Positions 41,095 through 49,878 of a stretch of DNA of 64,000 nt are shown in pieces. Origin of the DNA: a virus; IMG/VR virus record IMGVR_UViG_3300049893_001984, positions 1 through 64,000 of that record. One strand, written 5' to 3'. Under the pieces are notes generated by a model, which saw nothing but the letters and a program-made list of their open reading frames with translations, did no database searches and was not told the DNA's origin. The position numbers and the translations under genes are program-made. Position 1 is the stretch's first letter; each line of letters opens with the position of its first letter.

Positions 41095-41118
41095 ATTATC
41101 CTGTTTTACAAATACATA

Positions 41119-41493
41119 CTACTGGCGAAGCGGAGAAGAGATGGGCTTTGATCCATCGCCCAAGAACACGTTACCCTTGTTACGGGCGTTACGCATCTTG
41201 GATAACTTCTCTTCTTTGACAACCTCCGGATCTTTAACTTCTTCCTTGGTAACAACTTCTTCTTTAACTGCAACTTCTTGTTTTTGTGTAACCTTTTCCG
41301 GGTTAGTAACAGTAACAGTAACGGAAAGCGGATCTTCCTTCTGGTGAAACACAGCGTCAACAATCTCAACCTTGCTTTCGCTGATAGTTGAACTGCTTTC
41401 TTTTACTTCTTCCACCTGAGGCACCGGTTTTCTGGTGCCGTATCTATTCCGCTTAAAATCACGTTTGTGCGGTTTTTCGTACGCGATCGACAT
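41119..41493 (-). CDS. Highly charged Lys/Glu protein
   Basis: 124 residues. The start is basic (YEKPHKRDFKRNRYGTRKPV). The middle is a Val/Lys/Glu repeat (AVKEEVVTKEEVKDPEVVKE). The end is a short basic patch. No fold is predicted from sequence; a head-associated or DNA-binding internal protein is plausible. Confidence 0.65.
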   Translation of the reverse strand: MSIAYEKPHKRDFKRNRYGTRKPVPQVEEVKESSSTISESKVEIVDAVFHQKEDPLSVTVTVTNPEKVTQKQEVAVKEEVVTKEEVKDPEVVKEEKLSKMRNARNKGNVFLGDGSKPISSPLRQ

Positions 41494-41508
41494 CGTTCTC
41501 CCTTTCGG

Positions 41509-41982
41509 TTACGGCACGTTTATCACAATCGCCTTATTTGCACCCAGGCTACCTGCAGCTCCAGGGGCTGGCAATGTGAGTGAAACAGCGACACCGTCCC
41601 TGTCAATTAGAGTACCACCATTCAGCTCAAGAGAGCCTGTGGTTTTGTAATCAAGGTCAGCGGAGGTGTCACCTGAGACCGTCGTATAGTTGAAGGTCAA
41701 AGTTGCACTCCCTGTACCAGACGCATAAGTAGCGTAGCGGTCAGTCGTACCAGTTTCTAGCAGTATTCTAGGCGTCCCTGTCACATTCACAATTTCGCTA
41801 AAAGTAACGAGAATCGGGACAACCGTAGCGGCACTGGTTATGGTTCCGTTTGCCGTCGAAGAGGTTACGTTACTCACGACAGCAATCTTCCAAGCATCAG
41901 CCTCCCGATAATGGCGAGTTGATGGTCTGCGGCGAGCAGGCTGAGAAAACCTAGAGGTGCGGCGAGGTCTATAGTTGGGCAT
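41509..41982 (-). CDS. Ig-like domain head-surface protein
   Basis: 157 residues. After a basic N-terminal 30 residues, residues 55-155 form one bacterial Ig-like/SwmB-type domain. Its VTFSEIVNVTGTPRILLETG, TLTFNYTTVSGDTSADLDY and GTLIDRDGVAV-type segments are the repeat signature of bacterial adhesins and phage head fibres. It lies among the decoration genes, so a head-surface fibre is inferred. Such domains are thought to bind carbohydrates or mucus weakly. Confidence 0.75.
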   Translation of the reverse strand: MPNYRPRRTSRFSQPARRRPSTRHYREADAWKIAVVSNVTSSTANGTITSAATVVPILVTFSEIVNVTGTPRILLETGTTDRYATYASGTGSATLTFNYTTVSGDTSADLDYKTTGSLELNGGTLIDRDGVAVSLTLPAPGAAGSLGANKAIVINVP

Positions 41983-41991
41983 GGTTCCCCC

Positions 41992-42471
41992 TTAACTGGC
42001 ATGCTGCTCTAGAATACTCACGAGCCCAGTGCCTGAGAAAGCGCTTACGTATACTTTATAATAGGAAGGCGGTATGTCTTTAATAACCCACAGTTCCGAG
42101 AACGTCAGAACCTTAGTGGTGACCCGCACCCATGTTCCTCTATTAGCTCTGCTAGCGAGGGTGGGTGCGGGTGTCACCGGATTAGTAATAATGGGTGTTC
42201 GTTCTATTTCTGCTTTTTTCCAGAGTTCAAGAGTTACCGAAGTAACGCCGTCTCCTACTATAACCGACAAGTCCAACTGGGCATTACGCCCATACTGCGC
42301 GATATCGTTGGTCGTGTCGTTTATCTGACCAGCACCGTGCGTGTAGGTGTTAAGGACTGGAACTAACTCGTCATCAAGGAAGTCAGCCGTGGAATCCACA
42401 GCTATAGCCTCCCGGAAGAACGCAAGTCCTGTAACAAAGTCCGCTCCCTGAACTGCTCGCTTGCCAGCCAT
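41992..42471 (-). CDS. Virion decoration-like protein
   Basis: 159 residues, beta-rich (LDLSVIVGDGVTSVTLELWK; WVRVTTKVLTFSELWVIKDI). Position beside the Ig-like protein and near the capsid gene suggests a capsid decoration or head-surface role. Family not recognised. Confidence 0.65.
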   Translation of the reverse strand: MAGKRAVQGADFVTGLAFFREAIAVDSTADFLDDELVPVLNTYTHGAGQINDTTNDIAQYGRNAQLDLSVIVGDGVTSVTLELWKKAEIERTPIITNPVTPAPTLASRANRGTWVRVTTKVLTFSELWVIKDIPPSYYKVYVSAFSGTGLVSILEQHAS

Positions 42472-42496
42472 TTGTCTACTCCTATTACGCTACTTA

Positions 42497-42826
42497 TTAA
42501 GCCAAGACACTGGCCAGGGCCGCTTCACGAATTTCAGGATCACCGGACAGGAAGTAAGAAGCTTCCTTAACAGCCGTTTCTGCCAACTGCGCTGTTTCCG
42601 CCTGATGCACTCCCAGCATGTTCTTCAAGGCATAGTTTGCCTGTTTAATCACGTTATTCGTATTGCTGGCGCTCATCTGCTTTACATACGCCGCAGTCTC
42701 CAGCGCAGCATCCAAGCTTTCATTATCCGGGATGTTGACACCGAGCTCCGCGCACTTCTGAATAAAGACAGGCGCGTAAATCTTTTGAATGAGAACCGCT
42801 TCCTGCGGGGTAAGTTCGTTACTCAT
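42497..42826 (-). CDS. Small helical protein next to the capsid gene
   Basis: ATG at 42824-42826, preceded by TTGGAG, gives 109 residues. Helical throughout with a hydrophobic start (SNELTPQEAVLIQKIYAPVF). The C-terminal tail (EIREAALASVLA) is Ala-rich. Possibly a head-assembly factor. Not recognised. Confidence 0.65.
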   Translation of the reverse strand: MSNELTPQEAVLIQKIYAPVFIQKCAELGVNIPDNESLDAALETAAYVKQMSASNTNNVIKQANYALKNMLGVHQAETAQLAETAVKEASYFLSGDPEIREAALASVLA

Positions 42827-42858
42827 GGCTAGCTCCAATTGCTGTTTTATTTTTCACC

Positions 42859-42892
42859 ACAAAGAAAAGGGACCAGGCCAGTGACCTGGTCC
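42859..42892 (-). terminator. Intrinsic terminator after the major capsid gene
   Basis: GGGACCAGG (42868-42876) pairs with CCTGGTCCC (42884-42892), a 9-bp stem with a 7-nt loop. The minus-strand sequence after it is TTTTCTTTGTGG. It lies just below the capsid gene's stop, as expected for a highly expressed late transcript. Confidence 0.85.
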
Positions 42893-42904
42893 CTTGCACA
42901 CAAC

Positions 42905-43840
42905 TTAGTAGAAGTCCACGCGACCAACAGCAGCCACGTTGGCAATAGCCGCGCCGATGGACTCGTACGCGAAGAACTCAAGCATGTACGCACGCCGATC
43001 AATGTACATGGTCGTGTCTTCGAGCACGTAGAACTTGCCATGGAACTTCGGTTCGGCAAACAGGAAGACCGTGTCGTCCGGAACCAGGTCGCGCTTGATA
43101 GTGATGATCCAGCGACGGCCCATGAGCTCCTGTTCAGAGAACCCAGTCTTGAACAGTTCCTGAGACATGTCACCGCCGACCTCATCACGTCCAAACTTAA
43201 CGATATCCCAAATCGTCACGTTGTTGATGAGAACGGTTGCCACGTTCAGGTGGTACGGCGTCTTAGGCAGCGTCTTCATGGCCTCAGCCAGGTTGTCACG
43301 GGTAACGCCACCAGTGATCGAGCGCCACTGAACCGTATTCGTTTCAGTGACTGTAGAACCAGCGGAACCGCCCAGAAGGCTGTTCACAACCGCGATGTAC
43401 TTACCATCTTCCTCGGCCAGCATGTCCTTCACGCTGTTGTCAGACAGCACCTGGCGGATGTCGATGTTGTACGTGCGCAGTTCATCCACGTCCTTAATGA
43501 ACTTCGGAGTAAGGATGCGGTCGAACATAACCCGGAAGCGGGGTCCCTTGATGTACCGATTGGACGGCATCGTACCAAAAGGCACGCTGACGGCCGCAGG
43601 ACTATCCGGTTCCTTGTCCACAACCTTCACCGGCTTGTCCGTATCAACCTGGCGATCAAGTTCATCGTTGGTGATAGTGACGGGCGGGAGAATGCGGCGG
43701 AAGAAGCCGTCTTCGCGGATCTTGAGGCGGATATAATCATTCACCGCATCTTCGGCCTGCTTCTGAATACCAGAATCCTTAGACGTGAGCTTGTCCAGGA
43801 CGGTGTTGTTAATCATTTTAACTGTAGGATCGTTACTCAT
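42905..43840 (-). CDS. Major capsid protein (HK97 fold, inferred)
   Basis: 311 residues. The N-terminus is helical (NTVLDKLTSKDSGIQKQAED). After a short linker the core shows the P-domain/A-domain order: an elongated helix (YIAVVNSLLGGSAGSTVTET), then strand-helix elements (RRWIITIKRDLVPDDTVFLF). It closes with the KFYVLEDTTMYIDRRAYMLE stretch typical of HK97-like A-domains. Its length, central position in the head module, dedicated terminator and codon bias support the call. Confidence 0.75.
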   Translation of the reverse strand: MSNDPTVKMINNTVLDKLTSKDSGIQKQAEDAVNDYIRLKIREDGFFRRILPPVTITNDELDRQVDTDKPVKVVDKEPDSPAAVSVPFGTMPSNRYIKGPRFRVMFDRILTPKFIKDVDELRTYNIDIRQVLSDNSVKDMLAEEDGKYIAVVNSLLGGSAGSTVTETNTVQWRSITGGVTRDNLAEAMKTLPKTPYHLNVATVLINNVTIWDIVKFGRDEVGGDMSQELFKTGFSEQELMGRRWIITIKRDLVPDDTVFLFAEPKFHGKFYVLEDTTMYIDRRAYMLEFFAYESIGAAIANVAAVGRVDFY

Positions 43841-43955
43841 TTTAACCTCCGTTTTAGCTTATACGGGATGCACTTCATGGCAGATGCCCGCTTCTTTGTT
43901 ACATGGAACTATAGTTTTCTCTACAGAACCAATCTTTGTCAATCAGTTGCTTTAC

Positions 43956-44357
43956 TTACTTGCCCTTCTTTTTGTCTCTTTGTGCGCGTTGCCAAGCTAG
44001 AAGCGCGAGTCCGGAAAGTCCTGGAGGGGGCGCTTCAGGAATTGGCTTGCTGCTGGGGTAAACAGAGAACCCACTGCTTCCGGTTCTCGGTTTTGGTTCT
44101 GGGACGTATTTACTTCCTTCCCAGTTTGGCGTTGGTGCCATAGACACCGTTCCGCCTGCGACAGAAGGCTTGTCCCCGCTGAAAATAGGGTTGTTCAGTT
44201 TTGCGCGCAAACCTTCAGGAAATATACTGGCAACACCTTTACCTGTTGCAGCTAGCGTCCCTCTAGCAACGTCATATAGAGCCCCAAGAGGAACCATGCC
44301 CTCTTTTTGGAGCCCGCTATTAGTGGCTTCTTTAATCAGATATTTAAGGTGGTTCAT
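43956..44357 (-). CDS. Protein with MNHLKYLIK N-terminus, probable internal head protein
   Basis: 133 residues starting MNHLKYLIKEA, one of five proteins sharing this peptide. The rest is a Pro/Gly/Ser-rich mostly disordered chain (PRTGSSGFSVYPSSKPIPEA) with a short helix. It lies between the decoration and capsid genes. Internal-protein or scaffold role inferred from the peptide and position. Confidence 0.65.
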   Translation of the reverse strand: MNHLKYLIKEATNSGLQKEGMVPLGALYDVARGTLAATGKGVASIFPEGLRAKLNNPIFSGDKPSVAGGTVSMAPTPNWEGSKYVPEPKPRTGSSGFSVYPSSKPIPEAPPPGLSGLALLAWQRAQRDKKKGK

Positions 44358-44379
44358 AGCTACAACCTCGTCGTAGGGT

Positions 44380-44415
44380 TAAGGGTGGTTATGCTTAGCC
44401 ATAACCACCCTTAAC
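44380..44415 (-). terminator. 15-bp perfect hairpin after the decoration gene
   Basis: TTAAGGGTGGTTATG (44380-44394) pairs perfectly with CATAACCACCCTTAA (44401-44415), with a 6-nt loop. It lies just after the stop of the 169-residue gene. There is no downstream T run on the minus strand, so it may protect or process the 3' end rather than terminate. Confidence 0.75.
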
Positions 44416-44421
44416 ACTAGT

Positions 44422-44931
44422 TTAGTACTTCGGAATAAAGACCGGCCAGAAGCGAACCACACTCTTGCGATAGGAGTTCGTGAACGGAGCCGTAATATCC
44501 GAGACTATTCCAACGATGGTCTTAGCGTAAGAACCAGTGTTAACCACTTCAAGCTTTCCAGGAGTGGCGCCAGCCGGATCCGAACCAAGCGCAGCGTTCG
44601 GAACGAAGCCTGTTCCGGCGTATTCCGTGCTTTCCAGTTCATAACCACCGGTAGCAACGAGACACATCCATTTTCCACCAGAGATGTTACCGACGTCCGA
44701 ATTGGTATCGAAGTCGTTAAGATTCTGGAAAACAAACATCGGCATTGCAAAGTTAGCAGCGCCAAGAACGCCCTTCGCGCTCGAGTTAAGGGCAACCACC
44801 ATACCCGCGTTCATAGCGGTGACAGACGCGTCCATGGTGACAGCTTTGTCGAGAGCATAGGGTGACGGCCAACCCTTAACAGGGTTAAGCTCGTGGTCGA
44901 ACATTTGGGCGGGTGTAAGAGTACCTGGCAT
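44422..44931 (-). CDS. Capsid decoration protein
   Basis: 169 residues, beta-rich. The sequence (MTSALDKAVTMDASV-like N-terminus, AMNAGMVVALNSSAKGVLGA, ...VGIVSDITAPFTNS) has the Ala/Val/Gly-rich loops of small decoration proteins. It lies directly upstream of the capsid-cluster genes. Hairpin-protected 3' end suggests abundance. Decoration role inferred. Confidence 0.6.
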   Translation of the reverse strand: MPGTLTPAQMFDHELNPVKGWPSPYALDKAVTMDASVTAMNAGMVVALNSSAKGVLGAANFAMPMFVFQNLNDFDTNSDVGNISGGKWMCLVATGGYELESTEYAGTGFVPNAALGSDPAGATPGKLEVVNTGSYAKTIVGIVSDITAPFTNSYRKSVVRFWPVFIPKY

Positions 44932-45007
44932 TTTGAATTCCTCCGTTTTCGTTTATAGCGGCATCCTATAATAGGTTTTCCGCGTTTAGTGTTATTTGCT
45001 TTTATTC

Positions 45008-45358
45008 TTACTGAATAAGTCCGAAATCGCGCAAGAACTTATCGTCAGCAGCACTACCTTTTTCCGCTTTTTCAGTTGAAGCCGACTTGGAAATCATCGG
45101 TTCACCCAAGGGAGCAACCATGGAAGTTTTGCGGTGGAACTCAGCCGCAGTCTTCTCAAGACTCTCTAGAGCACGCAAGGGGTCTTGCAATGAAACTATA
45201 GCCTGAGAGCGCTGATTCTCAAGCAGGAAACCAGCCTTAATCAGAGCGTCGACAGTGCTCGGCGCTTTATTAGCAATCGATCTTTCAAGCTCAGCAGCCT
45301 TTGCAAGCAAAGGTTGTGTAGCTTTCACGTACTCAACGTATTTCTTTTCAACACTCAT
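45008..45358 (-). CDS. Small helical protein in the head module
   Basis: 116 residues, largely helical with Ala-rich heptads (EYVKATQPLLAKAAELERSI). The Lys/Ser-rich C-terminus could be disordered. Immediately downstream of the large scaffold-like gene. Possible small scaffold or internal protein. Confidence 0.6.
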   Translation of the reverse strand: MSVEKKYVEYVKATQPLLAKAAELERSIANKAPSTVDALIKAGFLLENQRSQAIVSLQDPLRALESLEKTAAEFHRKTSMVAPLGEPMISKSASTEKAEKGSAADDKFLRDFGLIQ

Positions 45359-45402
45359 TTTATACCTCCGGGATGTTTTGTCAGGTGTTGACCTAACTTA
45401 GT

Positions 45403-46428
45403 TTAAGCACCAGGCATGCCGGGAGGCATTCCGCCAGGAGCTTCTCCGCCGCCACCACCATGTTCGGCTTCAATCTGCTGAATGGCCTGAGCGAGTTCCT
45501 CAGGAGTTACGCCAGCTTCCTGCAAAGCCTGAGCAAGCTGTTCAAGATGCTCGTCAGCTCCGCCGCCTTCGCCACCTTCGCCGCCCATCATATGCGGGTT
45601 ACCAGCCTCATCAGAGGCGGTTTCCTCTGCACTACCCGCTGCCATAGCGTCGTTGGACATAGGAGCGCCTTCGCCAGGCTGTTCGTCTCCGTCAGGTTCG
45701 CCAGCTCTCTTCATGTGAACCTTGTTCAAGCCTGCAATGTGCCCCGCAAGAAACTGAACATACCGTTCGGCATCCTCCTCAGCACTCTTGATGATAGATT
45801 CTACCACGCTTTGCGCGACTTGAGTCTGGGCTGTTTCAGCCTCGGCTGACTTGGAAAACCCCAACTGCTCAGCCAGATGGCAAGCTGCCGCGTAACCAGC
45901 CTCGGCGTCTTCTCTGTACTGTTCAGCCGCAGCCTCTTTGCTAAGCCCCTGTTCTTCCGTGCAACCCTCTTCATGTGAAGACTGCTTCTCCAGCTCAGCC
46001 AGCAAGTCAGCACCTAGTGCCGCCGCTGCAGAGAAAGAGGAGTACTTTTCGCTGAAGGTAGAGTTGCTCGGATGACCGGAAGATTCCTGAGGCTTGTCCT
46101 TACCCGACTTAGGGTGAGCGACATTGCCCTTAACTTCCCCGGCTTCCATCTTCTGCGTTCCAATGGAATCGGCCGGATCTTTTCCGTCGACAGAGTTGGC
46201 GTCTTCCTGCCCGCTGACATTGCTATTAGTATCAGCCGCGTCACCCTTATTCTCAGCGGAACGGGCACCTTCACGCGCCTTCATTGTACCGTCATCCGCA
46301 TCCATGACCGGGTGGGTCGTGGGTTTGGAGGGATCGGTAGCCTGCTTAATAGAGGCACGCTTCTCGGTGCGGACTTCTGTCAGAAACTTGTCCATAAGGT
46401 CAAGCACATCAACGTTCATCTTACTCAT
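45403..46428 (-). CDS. Large scaffold-like acidic protein
   Basis: 341 residues, Asp/Glu/Ala/Gly-rich. N-terminal helix (MNVDVLDLMDKFLTEVRTEK), then disordered acidic stretches. Helical Ala-rich middle at about 140-240 (AAAALGADLLAELEKQSSHE). Gly/Pro/Met-rich C-terminus (GGGGGEAPGGMPPGMPGA). The composition and position beside the protease gene fit a head scaffold or core protein. No family recognised. Confidence 0.6.
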   Translation of the reverse strand: MSKMNVDVLDLMDKFLTEVRTEKRASIKQATDPSKPTTHPVMDADDGTMKAREGARSAENKGDAADTNSNVSGQEDANSVDGKDPADSIGTQKMEAGEVKGNVAHPKSGKDKPQESSGHPSNSTFSEKYSSFSAAAALGADLLAELEKQSSHEEGCTEEQGLSKEAAAEQYREDAEAGYAAACHLAEQLGFSKSAEAETAQTQVAQSVVESIIKSAEEDAERYVQFLAGHIAGLNKVHMKRAGEPDGDEQPGEGAPMSNDAMAAGSAEETASDEAGNPHMMGGEGGEGGGADEHLEQLAQALQEAGVTPEELAQAIQQIEAEHGGGGGEAPGGMPPGMPGA

Positions 46429-46464
46429 TTTATGTCTCCTACGTTATGCCCCGTTTGTGAGCGT

Positions 46465-47916
46465 TTACACTTTAATGTAGTTACGCATTACAAGCAAGGT
46501 GTTAGTTATTGGATCGTTACCCGTGAGACTAGCAAACGACAGCTGATACTTTACGTACTCCTTGGCCAGCTCAGCCGCTTTCACGGAGCAAGAAGCGGTT
46601 TTAACTGATCCAAGGTTCTTAAAAGCAGGCTCATCTCCACGTACCGTGGCGGCTAAAACCCTGCGCTGAACTTTATTCTCTGCGATAGAGTAGTCGTTTT
46701 GCAACTCCTCGGCTACCTTTACCGCCGACAAAGGGTATACATTAGTTGGGCTGTAAGCACAACTATCTATACAAGTTTCCAAGTCGAAGTTGCTTATATT
46801 AGAGTACATACCAGGAAGCAAAGCTTCAACCTCTGAAGCTTCTTTATAACTCCCTTGGCCTGTAAGGGTAAGGAAATCCATTACAGATAACGGAATCTTA
46901 GCAGAACCAAGAGCGCTAAGGGCGTGGGCAGTCTTGTGCGACTTCAACTCTTCCATAGCTTTACTTGGTATGTTCTTGGTGCAACAGCCCAAGGCTAGCT
47001 TGTTTGCCAGGTGCTTGTTGTCAGCACCAGCAGCTACGGCTTCGATCTTCTTCTCAATCTCAGCCAGCTTTTTGGCGGCAGAGAGCTTAACGGCGGCGTA
47101 CTTGGAAGATACGCCAAGGAGTTCGACTGGAGCCGATACCCCCAGCTCTTCTGCCAGCTCAGCTCCGCCAATTGGCCGCTCCAAAACAGAAGCAACCTTC
47201 TGCAGGGACCAAGCTATTCGGTCTGCAGGGCGGACTACCTTTGATATATCAAAGAAGGTGGGCTGGTCGTTAATAGCAAAAACCTGGTGCCCACTCTTAA
47301 TAATAGAAGTCATGTGGTCTCGCAGGTGCTCGCAGTATTCCCCGCGATGCTTTGCTTTGTTACCACAGATAGAACAAATATCGTAAGGAACCTTGGCAGC
47401 CATCGAGAATGGGATGTCTTTACCAGAAGCAAGCTTCTGCAAGTCACCTTCCCACTCTTTATCGTGAGGAACCTTTATGACAAGTTCGCCGCGATGCATG
47501 TCTTTATTATAAGCAGCCGCCTTTATCTGTCCGATAGACTTGGCAGGGTCGTCGTTCTTGTGATGCTTATAGACATGCCCGTGCTTCATAAACGTGCTGT
47601 CGTGCCGACCTATTAGGCCGTCAACCATGTCGTAGTACCCAGGCTGACCCGGCTTAGGGAAAGGGATGGTGAAGCGAGCTTGTTTCTCGTTGAACCCGTC
47701 ACCATTCCTGTTATTGCCGAACATCTCCATAGCACCAAGGGAGATCAAATGAATAAGGCTGTGACCAGGCTCTGGCCGAAGCTCGGCCATCTTAGGAGTG
47801 AACAATGCAGCACGTTTCTGCATCCACGATCGATCTACGCCCCTGGAATGCACATCCATAAGACGTGCAACCGGGGTTCCAAAATCGAATGAGTCGCTGG
47901 TTATAACCTTGATCAT
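46465..47916 (-). CDS. Prohead-protease-like protein (HK97 S78 family, inferred)
   Basis: 483 residues, long for a protease. Residues 67-75 are GNNRNGDGF. H118-H119 (VYKHHKNDDPAKSIGQI) fit the catalytic-His and DP-x-x-S-IG region. S171 (KDIPFSMAAKV) fits the catalytic Ser in the KGVSIG-like strand, as in HK97-type proteases. Two Cys pairs follow (CSICGNKA at 181-188; YCEHL at 194-198), a zinc-knuckle-like addition. The C-terminal 270 residues are helical and probably another domain. The call rests on motif order; no active-site test is possible here. Confidence 0.65.
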   Translation of the reverse strand: MIKVITSDSFDFGTPVARLMDVHSRGVDRSWMQKRAALFTPKMAELRPEPGHSLIHLISLGAMEMFGNNRNGDGFNEKQARFTIPFPKPGQPGYYDMVDGLIGRHDSTFMKHGHVYKHHKNDDPAKSIGQIKAAAYNKDMHRGELVIKVPHDKEWEGDLQKLASGKDIPFSMAAKVPYDICSICGNKAKHRGEYCEHLRDHMTSIIKSGHQVFAINDQPTFFDISKVVRPADRIAWSLQKVASVLERPIGGAELAEELGVSAPVELLGVSSKYAAVKLSAAKKLAEIEKKIEAVAAGADNKHLANKLALGCCTKNIPSKAMEELKSHKTAHALSALGSAKIPLSVMDFLTLTGQGSYKEASEVEALLPGMYSNISNFDLETCIDSCAYSPTNVYPLSAVKVAEELQNDYSIAENKVQRRVLAATVRGDEPAFKNLGSVKTASCSVKAAELAKEYVKYQLSFASLTGNDPITNTLLVMRNYIKV

Positions 47917-47927
47917 GTTTAACCCCG

Positions 47928-48569
47928 TTAGTAAGTCATGTGGACCTTGTCAACACGCTTATCTCCTGTGCTTGCGATTGTTGCAAGCCTTCTTTGCATG
48001 TTGTCAATGTAGCTAGATAGGTACTGGGACCTCGGTATGTTAGGCAGGTCACCTATAGCTGGGCCTGTGTGATGGTTGTGTATATACGCGCCAGGTGATC
48101 GCAGCTGATAGGCAGGCTCAGCAACATGGCTAAGGCTGATAGGCCCTGGCATTATACCTGGTTTTACCACCCTTTCAGAAACGAGCTTATTAACAGTCTT
48201 ACGCGCATCAGATTTCGCCGTTTGTAAGGGATCTCCGCCATAATTATTCCACCCTGTGGCCATGTTTTTATTAAGCGCCTCAAGGCCTGGCTTCAAGGAT
48301 AGCGTAGCGCTACGGTCTCCAGCAGCAGGTGCCATGGTGTGGCTCACCATGTTCATAACGCTTTTAACTCTATCGGATGGAAGGCTAGATATTGCGTCTA
48401 ACTCTCTTTCTCTGCGCCACTGTGGGCCGTACCTGTGATGTTCGTCTCTATACTGGATTGGAACTGGTTTACCTTTGTTAGCTTCGCTCATAAGACGAGA
48501 GCGCATGGCGTGAAATATGACATTATCAGGGTTTAGCGCCGTTTTGATAAGATAGCCTAGATGGTTCAT
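47928..48569 (-). CDS. Protein with MNHLGYLIK N-terminus
   Basis: 213 residues starting with the shared peptide (MNHLGYLIKTA). The rest is charged and helical (KGKPVPIQYRDEHHRYGPQW ... DNMQRRLATIASTGDKR). No other motif. Located just upstream of the protease gene in map order, between head genes. Confidence 0.65.
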   Translation of the reverse strand: MNHLGYLIKTALNPDNVIFHAMRSRLMSEANKGKPVPIQYRDEHHRYGPQWRRERELDAISSLPSDRVKSVMNMVSHTMAPAAGDRSATLSLKPGLEALNKNMATGWNNYGGDPLQTAKSDARKTVNKLVSERVVKPGIMPGPISLSHVAEPAYQLRSPGAYIHNHHTGPAIGDLPNIPRSQYLSSYIDNMQRRLATIASTGDKRVDKVHMTY

Positions 48570-48570
48570 C

Positions 48571-49869
48571 CTACATGCTCCTTTGTTTCAAGGCATCCCT
48601 GAGTTGCTGCATCTGTTCCTGATTAAGTATAACCGCGTTCTGATGTAACCCACTCTCATAAGCAGGCACTGGCCGTTTAATAAAAGAAGTGACCGGCGAC
48701 CTTCTGATTAATTGAGCCTTTTCAACCATATTTGCCCCTGGGCTGAGGAACATGGCATTCCCTTCGCCAGCAGACAGTATGTTTCCTGGGAGTCGGTATA
48801 CACCACCGTCACCAGGGCCTAGTTTACGCGGAGAAAATAGGGGACCTGTAACTGAGGCTTTCTTCAGCGTAGGAAGCTTCTTAATTAACTCATCCCGTTC
48901 CTGTGCTTTGCGCTGCGCCTCTTCTTCCTGATCCTGGGCGTTAAGTCTTGCCCGGACAGCAGCTTCGCCACCTTCTGACTTACGCCACAAAGCGCGTGCA
49001 GCGAACGGAATACCGCTCAGAACGGCACCGCCTGCCATACCTAAGGCAGGTCCGAGCCATTTATACTTCGGAGCCTGGTAAGCCGCTTGAGGCGGGGCGT
49101 CTTTCTTGCCCTTACCACTATCGCCGGGTTTAAACGCTCTTGCCTCATTGTTAATGGCTGCCACTGCGCCAGGACCATACCGTCCTACCAGATCATCCCT
49201 GATCTTCATTGCTTCAGGGCTTGGTTTACCAAACCACTTATTTTCAGAGAAGGCTTCAGCTATTAGCTCAGGGCTTTTAAACCCAATTGAATTGACTACA
49301 TTTTGGGCTAGCTCTCCGCGTAGCTTCATTAAGCGGCCCATATGAGCTTCGGCTTGAGCTGGCGTGTAATGAGGGTACTTATGCTTTATCAAAACTTCTG
49401 CTGGGGCTTGGAAATGCTGCTTAAACTTATACTTTTCAAGTTCGGACAATCGGTCCTGGAACTTGCTGTCCATAAACAATTTCTTAGCAACATCACCGCT
49501 AACCGGTGCGTACTTCTTAGCGAGATGGTGGCCATACACGCCGCCAGCAATAGCAGCGCCTCCACGAATAGCCGCCTCGCCCAAGGTCTGGGGAATAGGA
49601 ATAAGCGTTCGCCCTACGCCAGTACTTATGTATCCAGACGTAGAAGTGTCCTCATCGCTAGCCCGCGAATCTGCCAACTCATGAAGCCGAGCAGCGTGGC
49701 GACGTGCAATTTCTTCTTGAGCGGCTAGTGTCTCAAACTTACTACGCGTTTTAGCCAGCTCTTCGTGATTAGGATTTGCAGCAGGAGGGGCCTCAGCTAA
49801 TGCACCTGCGGCCTGCTTTTGCATCTTAGCCGTTATGCACATTCGTGCTAGTTTTTCACTGATGTCCAT
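48571..49869 (-). CDS. Ala-rich virion protein with a Gly-zipper segment
   Basis: 432 residues. The start (SEKLARMCITAKMQKQAAGA) is an amphipathic helix. At 95-130 are Gly/Ala-rich stretches (AIRGGAAIAGGVYGHHLAKK). A second hydrophobic Gly-rich stretch lies near 285-315 (LGPALGMAGGAVLSGIPFAA). The rest is charged helices. These two patches could insert in membranes, as in ejection proteins. Not recognised. Confidence 0.6.
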   Translation of the reverse strand: MDISEKLARMCITAKMQKQAAGALAEAPPAANPNHEELAKTRSKFETLAAQEEIARRHAARLHELADSRASDEDTSTSGYISTGVGRTLIPIPQTLGEAAIRGGAAIAGGVYGHHLAKKYAPVSGDVAKKLFMDSKFQDRLSELEKYKFKQHFQAPAEVLIKHKYPHYTPAQAEAHMGRLMKLRGELAQNVVNSIGFKSPELIAEAFSENKWFGKPSPEAMKIRDDLVGRYGPGAVAAINNEARAFKPGDSGKGKKDAPPQAAYQAPKYKWLGPALGMAGGAVLSGIPFAARALWRKSEGGEAAVRARLNAQDQEEEAQRKAQERDELIKKLPTLKKASVTGPLFSPRKLGPGDGGVYRLPGNILSAGEGNAMFLSPGANMVEKAQLIRRSPVTSFIKRPVPAYESGLHQNAVILNQEQMQQLRDALKQRSM

Positions 49870-49878
49870 AACTTCTCC

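Noticed and set aside
43841-43955. A late promoter upstream of the capsid gene
   Set aside because: A TTGACA and a TATAGT occur on the minus strand, but 23 nt apart, which is too far. No motif shared with the other late-gene gaps was convincing.
42839-44143. A 434-codon open frame on the plus strand
   Set aside because: It is antisense to the major capsid gene and its flanks, with no ribosome site and no recognisable motif. Same explanation.
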